DNA from: Epichloe hybrida
Taxonomy: Eukaryota; Ascomycota; Sordariomycetes; Hypocreales; Clavicipitaceae
Direction: 5' to 3'
Length of the DNA stretch: 64,000 bases
Assembly: GCA_019022495.1 (NCBI GenBank)
Contig: JAFEKR010000009.1
Coordinates: forward strand, 2,294,001 to 2,358,000
This document shows, one piece after another, positions 60,161-64,000 of the stretch. Position 1 is the stretch's first letter. Every line of letters starts with the position of its first letter. The position numbers and the translations under genes are program-made. A model generated the notes under the pieces. The model searched no databases and was not told where the DNA came from. It saw only the letters and a list, made by a program, of their open reading frames with translations.

Positions 60161-62816
60161 ATGCCGCCCAAAGACGAAGCCGCTGGGGCGAGCAACAACT
60201 CAGCACCCGATCTTCAGATTCTTGGTGACGAGATTACCTTGCAGCCAAGTGGCTATGTTGAACCGGAGGGCGGGCATGAGGGCAAAGAGGAGGCACTCAT
60301 GAACCAATTTGCCTCATTCCGCGCGGAACCTCTACAGTAAGATTTACATCATCTGCGCCAGCTGTTCACGGAACGACCGGCATCGGTCGTTGGGCACGTA
60401 GACGGGTAGCTAATTTGTTACACTAGATTTCTCCGAGAGGTTTCCATGTACGTATCTGGCCAAGGCTGGCGCGCGTACGATAATGTCATAGGCCAACCTG
60501 TTTTTTACTCTGGCTTCTCAGAAAACATGAAGTCGATGGTTCTCTCGACTCCGTTGCTCCAGAAACGAATAACTCAGCTAGCGGACCACAGAGTTGGTGT
60601 CGAGGTCAAAGAGGGACTTATCAACAAGGACGATAAAGACTTTGCTATCAAATGTTCTCAGAGGCGGAATATCTTAGAGAGCAGCTTGCAGGAAGTTGCC
60701 GAAAAGATGACTGATGACATGATCTGCAAGATGGAGAGCAAGACATTCATTCGAGGCGCGTATTACATAACGACCCAGCTGTTGACCAGGGCATATCACC
60801 AAGGAATCCATGTCTCCAGCGAGGAAGTTCTGCGTCTGAGAAAAGTTGCAGATGCTGCCGCCAAGAAAAAACAGAGCATCATTTTCTTGCCTAGTCACCG
60901 ATCTCATGTCGATTATGTCTCGCTCCAGCTCATCTGTTATCGGCTCGGACTCACCCTACCAGTTGTTGTCGCCGGAGACAACCTCAACTTCCCTCTTGTG
61001 GGCAGCTTCTTGCAGCACGCTGGTGCCATGTGGATCAGACGGTCGTTTGGTGATGACGCGCTTTACTCGACTGTTGTACAAAGCTACATTGACACGTTGC
61101 TGCAAGAAGGGTACAACTTTGAATGCTTCATCGAGGGTGGTCGATCACGAACGGGAAAACTGCTGCCACCTAAATTTGGTATTCTAAGCTTCATCCTGGA
61201 CAGTATTCTCTCCGGCCGGGTCGACGATGCCATTGTGTGCCCTGTAAGCACACAGTACGACAAGGTGATCGAAACGGAGGGTTACGTGACTGAGCTACTC
61301 GGTGTGCCGAAGAAGAAGGAAAATCTGGCAGATTTCGTGTCTGGGGGGTCCTCTGTTCTCTCACTAAAACTAGGCAGAGTCGACGTCAGATTCCATGAGC
61401 CATGGAGCTTGCGAAAGTTCGTCGATGAGCAACTGTCACGACTTTCCTCAATCCCTCCAGGCTTGGATACCGACCACGCCAACCCAGAGGTGAAGGCGGC
61501 TCGGGGGAAGATCCTCCGAACCATGGGCTACAAGGTTCTTGGGGATATCAACGCGGTATCTGTTGTCATGCCTACCGCCTTGATCGGTACCGTTCTGCTC
61601 ACTCTGCGTGGCCGTGGTGTCGGCCTGCAGGAACTCAATCGCCGAGTCGAATGGCTCACCGCTCGAATCCGGGCTAAAGGCGGACGAGTTGCTCACTTCG
61701 GCAATGCACCCACGTCAGAGATTGTCGACCGTGGACTGGAGGTCCTCGGTAAGGATCTCGTTGGAGTCGTTGAAGGGTTGGCTGAGCCGACATTCTATGC
61801 CGTCGATCGTTTCCAGCTATCCTTTTATCGAAACATGACTATTCATCTGTTCATCTACGAAGCTTTGGTAAGCGCGGCAATGTATGTCAAGGTGAAGCGC
61901 GGTGGTGGGCCGTCTATGCAAGACATAACATACGAGGAACTCAAGGACCAAGTTTTGTTCTTGTCCTCACTCTTCCGCGGCGAGTTCATTTTTGGCTCAG
62001 CCGGGTTGTCCACCAACCTCGACAATACGTTACGCGGTCTGGAAGCCGACCACGTTATACGACTCGACCGAGACGAGAATGGACACATTACCACCGCAGG
62101 GCTGTCTGCGGAAGAGCGCAAGGCTGGTCGCGAGAATTACGATTTCTACTGCTTTCTGATTTGGCCCTTCATCGAGGCCAGTTGGCTGGCAGCCGTGTCG
62201 CTGATGGGCCTGTCCCCACCACTAGGCACCAATGGAGACATTTGGATTGAGCAGAACAAAGCACAGAACAGCGCTCAATTGGTAAGTCAACATCACACTC
62301 TTTATGCTGGACATTGAAGCAAAGCCGTGCCCTAATAGTGCTGTCCAATAGCTCGGAAAGACTTTATATCACCAAGGAGACTTGTCGTACTTTGAAGCCG
62401 TCAACAAAGAAACTCTCAAGAATTCATACACTCGGTTCGAAGACGATCATATTGTCCACGTAGTCAAGTCAAAGGATCCCAAGATCCCACCCCGCCTGCA
62501 GCTTGATCCGGAATGGCGACCATCCCGGGACCCCGAAACTGGCGCTCTCCTCGCCGAAGGGAAGCTGTGGGATTTCACAGAAAAGATTGCCAGTTCGAGA
62601 CGTGAGGGCAAGAACAGACGCGATGGCGCTACAGTCAGCGTGCGCGTGTTGCGGTTGACGGATGAGCTGGGCGCGAAGCTGTACAACGAGGCCGTAGAGG
62701 GCGAAAAGTCGGGCAAAAATAAGGTGCCCAGCCGACTTAGCTTGGAAGACCAGGAGACGCACAAGAAAGATTTGCGTCGGAAGAAGAAGAAGCGTAACCA
62801 GAGAGCGCATTTGTAA
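60161..62816 (+). CDS. Glycerol-3-phosphate/dihydroxyacetone-phosphate acyltransferase (GNPAT/PlsB family), three exons
   Basis: Exons 60161-60336, 60427-62281 and 62352-62816 (introns 90 and 70 bp) give 831 aa. The family transfers acyl chains to the sn-1 position of glycerol-3-phosphate or dihydroxyacetone phosphate, starting glycerolipid or ether-lipid synthesis. Catalytic motif I is LPSHRSHVDYVS (HxxxxD, near residue 213) and motif III is FIEGGRSRTGK (near 293). Other family blocks are GDNLNFPLVGSFLQHAGAMW and VPVSTQYDKVIE-like VCPVSTQYDKVIETEGYVTE. A hydrophobic helix, GYKVLGDINAVSVVMPTALI, may sit in a membrane. The C-terminus is Lys/Arg-rich. I cannot decide from sequence between the glycerol-phosphate and dihydroxyacetone-phosphate substrates, or between ER and peroxisome. 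Confidence 0.9.
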
Positions 62817-62899
62817 TAGATGATTGTACGATGTCTGTTTTGTACAAATTAAACCAGCCTCTTTCTCTCTCTCTGTCTCTCTCTCTGTCTCTCTCTCTG

Positions 62900-62970
<71 letters not shown>

Positions 62971-63135
62971 ATATATATATATACATAAACATATACCCTT
63001 GAATATTGTACTTTTTTTTAAAAGAAAAACCCCCCTGCTTCTTACATGCCGTTCATACAAATCTTCGGTCCACAACGCCAATTAAACCTGGCAGTCCACT
63101 TACACATTGAAAACTTTTTCCAATTGGAACAAGTT
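62817..63135. repeat. Convergent intergenic region with a long CT microsatellite
   Basis: A (CT)n tract with scattered CTGT and CTTT interruptions spans about 62,863-62,970 and ends in (AT)n near 62,971-62,983. It lies between the stop codons of the acyltransferase and pantothenate synthetase genes, in their 3' untranslated regions. The open frames across it encode only Ser/Leu or Arg/Glu repeats and are not genes. Confidence 0.85.
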
Positions 63136-64000
63136 TCATGATGATTTTGGCGGCAACATGATATTATCAATGAGTCTAACAGGAGGCCCGTCGGAATGTC
63201 CCAAGTCTTCGCCCTCCTGCGGATCCTCCACAGGGAGCATCTTGAGCGCACCGCTCAACACAGCACCTTTGCTCAGATCAACCGTGTCCACCTCTTGCAA
63301 CGTGTCCGGATCCGCAAGCGAGATGTAGTCGATCTCGAAGAGCGCTCGCTCCGAGGGCCTCAGCCCTCTCTGGGCCTCCAATACCGCTTCACACGCGGCA
63401 TGGGCGGCTCCCAAGATGGCAGCGCGACCCGTCGTCTCACCGCCGCGATACGCTTCCTCAGCAGCTCGCAGGGCCGAAACCAGGGCGAGACCGACCCGGC
63501 GGCGACGCGTTCCGAGATAGACGTTGCGCGAGGCCATGGCGAGCCCATCCTGCTCACGCCGGGTAGGGCAAACGACGACTTGGGCGGGCACCATGAGGTC
63601 CTGCACCATGCGGCGGACCACGACCGTCTGCTGCACGTCCTTTTGTCCAAGGTACACGCGCTCCGGCTGGACAATGTTGAGCAGCTTCATGCAGACGGTG
63701 GCGACGCCGCGAAAGAAGGTGGGCCGACTGGCTCCCTCGAGGACCTCGGCCACGGGCGTGATGGTGACGAAGCTCCCCTTGCTGTCGACGGCCTGGCCCG
63801 GGAACCCGGAGGGATACATGTCGGGCGTGGCGGGCGCGAAGACGGCCGATATCCGGCCCAGGTTGGCCCCGTCGTCGGCCAGCTCGCGGTCCAGCCTGGC
63901 CAGCGCCGCCGTGTCGGCGTCCCATGTGACGGGGTACGAGGCCAGGTCCTCGCCGACGCCGAACTGCGCCGGGTTGACGTAGATGCTCACCACGACGTGG
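63136..64000 (-). CDS. pan6: Pantothenate synthetase (pantoate-beta-alanine ligase), 5' end cut by the window
   Basis: ATP-dependent joining of pantoate and beta-alanine to make pantothenate (vitamin B5, coenzyme A precursor). The visible 287 codons read VVVSIYVNPAQFGVGEDL, the family's FVNPxQF motif, then VYLGQKDVQQTVVVRRMVQD (G-KD-Q motif), LMVPAQVVVCPTRREQDGLA and MASRNVYLGTRRR (SSRN-like). The C-terminal domain follows, with IDYISLADPDTLQEVDTVD. The N-terminal strand with the HxGH nucleotide-binding motif should lie beyond 64,000. The fragment is open to the window edge without a reliable start. An in-frame GTG at 63993 is not the true start. Confidence 0.93.
   Translation of the reverse strand, partial: HVVVSIYVNPAQFGVGEDLASYPVTWDADTAALARLDRELADDGANLGRISAVFAPATPDMYPSGFPGQAVDSKGSFVTITPVAEVLEGASRPTFFRGVATVCMKLLNIVQPERVYLGQKDVQQTVVVRRMVQDLMVPAQVVVCPTRREQDGLAMASRNVYLGTRRRRVGLALVSALRAAEEAYRGGETTGRAAILGAAHAACEAVLEAQRGLRPSERALFEIDYISLADPDTLQEVDTVDLSKGAVLSGALKMLPVEDPQEGEDLGHSDGPPVRLIDNIMLPPKSS

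Noticed and set aside
62737..63085. Frames rich in Arg-Glu or Ser-Leu repeats
   Set aside because: They are translations of the CT microsatellite between two genes.

Overview
The window is nuclear DNA of a filamentous ascomycete, probably a Sordariomycete and perhaps Hypocreales. The genes have short GT..AG introns (54-152 bp, one of 352 bp). Their products match fungal families such as Emw1, Smy2/GYF, Rae1, Pop4 and eukaryotic Map2. The repeats carry the C-to-T mutation pattern of repeat-induced point mutation (RIP). I cannot name the species from sequence alone.

The layout is bimodal. Positions 1 to about 14,850 and 30,464-48,268 are very AT-rich graveyards of dead transposons with no intact gene. 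Positions about 14,850-30,463 and 48,269-64,000 are gene islands of normal composition.

The left graveyard is one decayed Ty3/gypsy element on the plus strand, cut twice. A 2,330-bp hAT-like non-autonomous element (1018-3347, 8-bp target duplication) sits in its reverse transcriptase. A Tad1-like LINE on the minus strand (5826-12413, 14-bp target duplication) sits just before its chromodomain. The right graveyard is one 17.8-kb nested composite. Element E1 (30,464-48,268) has 116-bp LTRs and a 4-bp duplication GCTT. Element E2 (36,900-45,751) has 217-bp LTRs and a 5-bp duplication GTAGC and interrupts E1's reverse transcriptase. Two nearly identical 814-bp, lightly mutated units of unknown class (41,532-42,345 and 43,560-44,373) interrupt E2. 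For the hAT-like element, the LINE, E2 and the first 814-bp unit, removing the insert restores the reading frame of its host element.

The left gene island holds methionine aminopeptidase 2 (-), a Yfh7-type P-loop kinase (+), an AhpC/TSA-type thiol protein (-), a 128-aa conserved-looking protein (+), a four-exon 559-aa protein of unknown function (-), a truncated NmrA-like pseudogene (+), a 213-aa hypothetical protein (+) and the mRNA export factor Rae1/Gle2 (-). The right island holds the TPR protein Emw1/TTC27 (+), a GYF-domain Smy2-like protein (-), the RNase P/MRP subunit Pop4 (-), a GNPAT/PlsB-type acyltransferase (+) and the 3' part of pantothenate synthetase (-, cut by the window end). 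These are housekeeping genes in alternating convergent and divergent pairs. They do not form a pathway cluster. Gene models were rebuilt by hand from reading frames and splice signals and have not been tested against transcripts.
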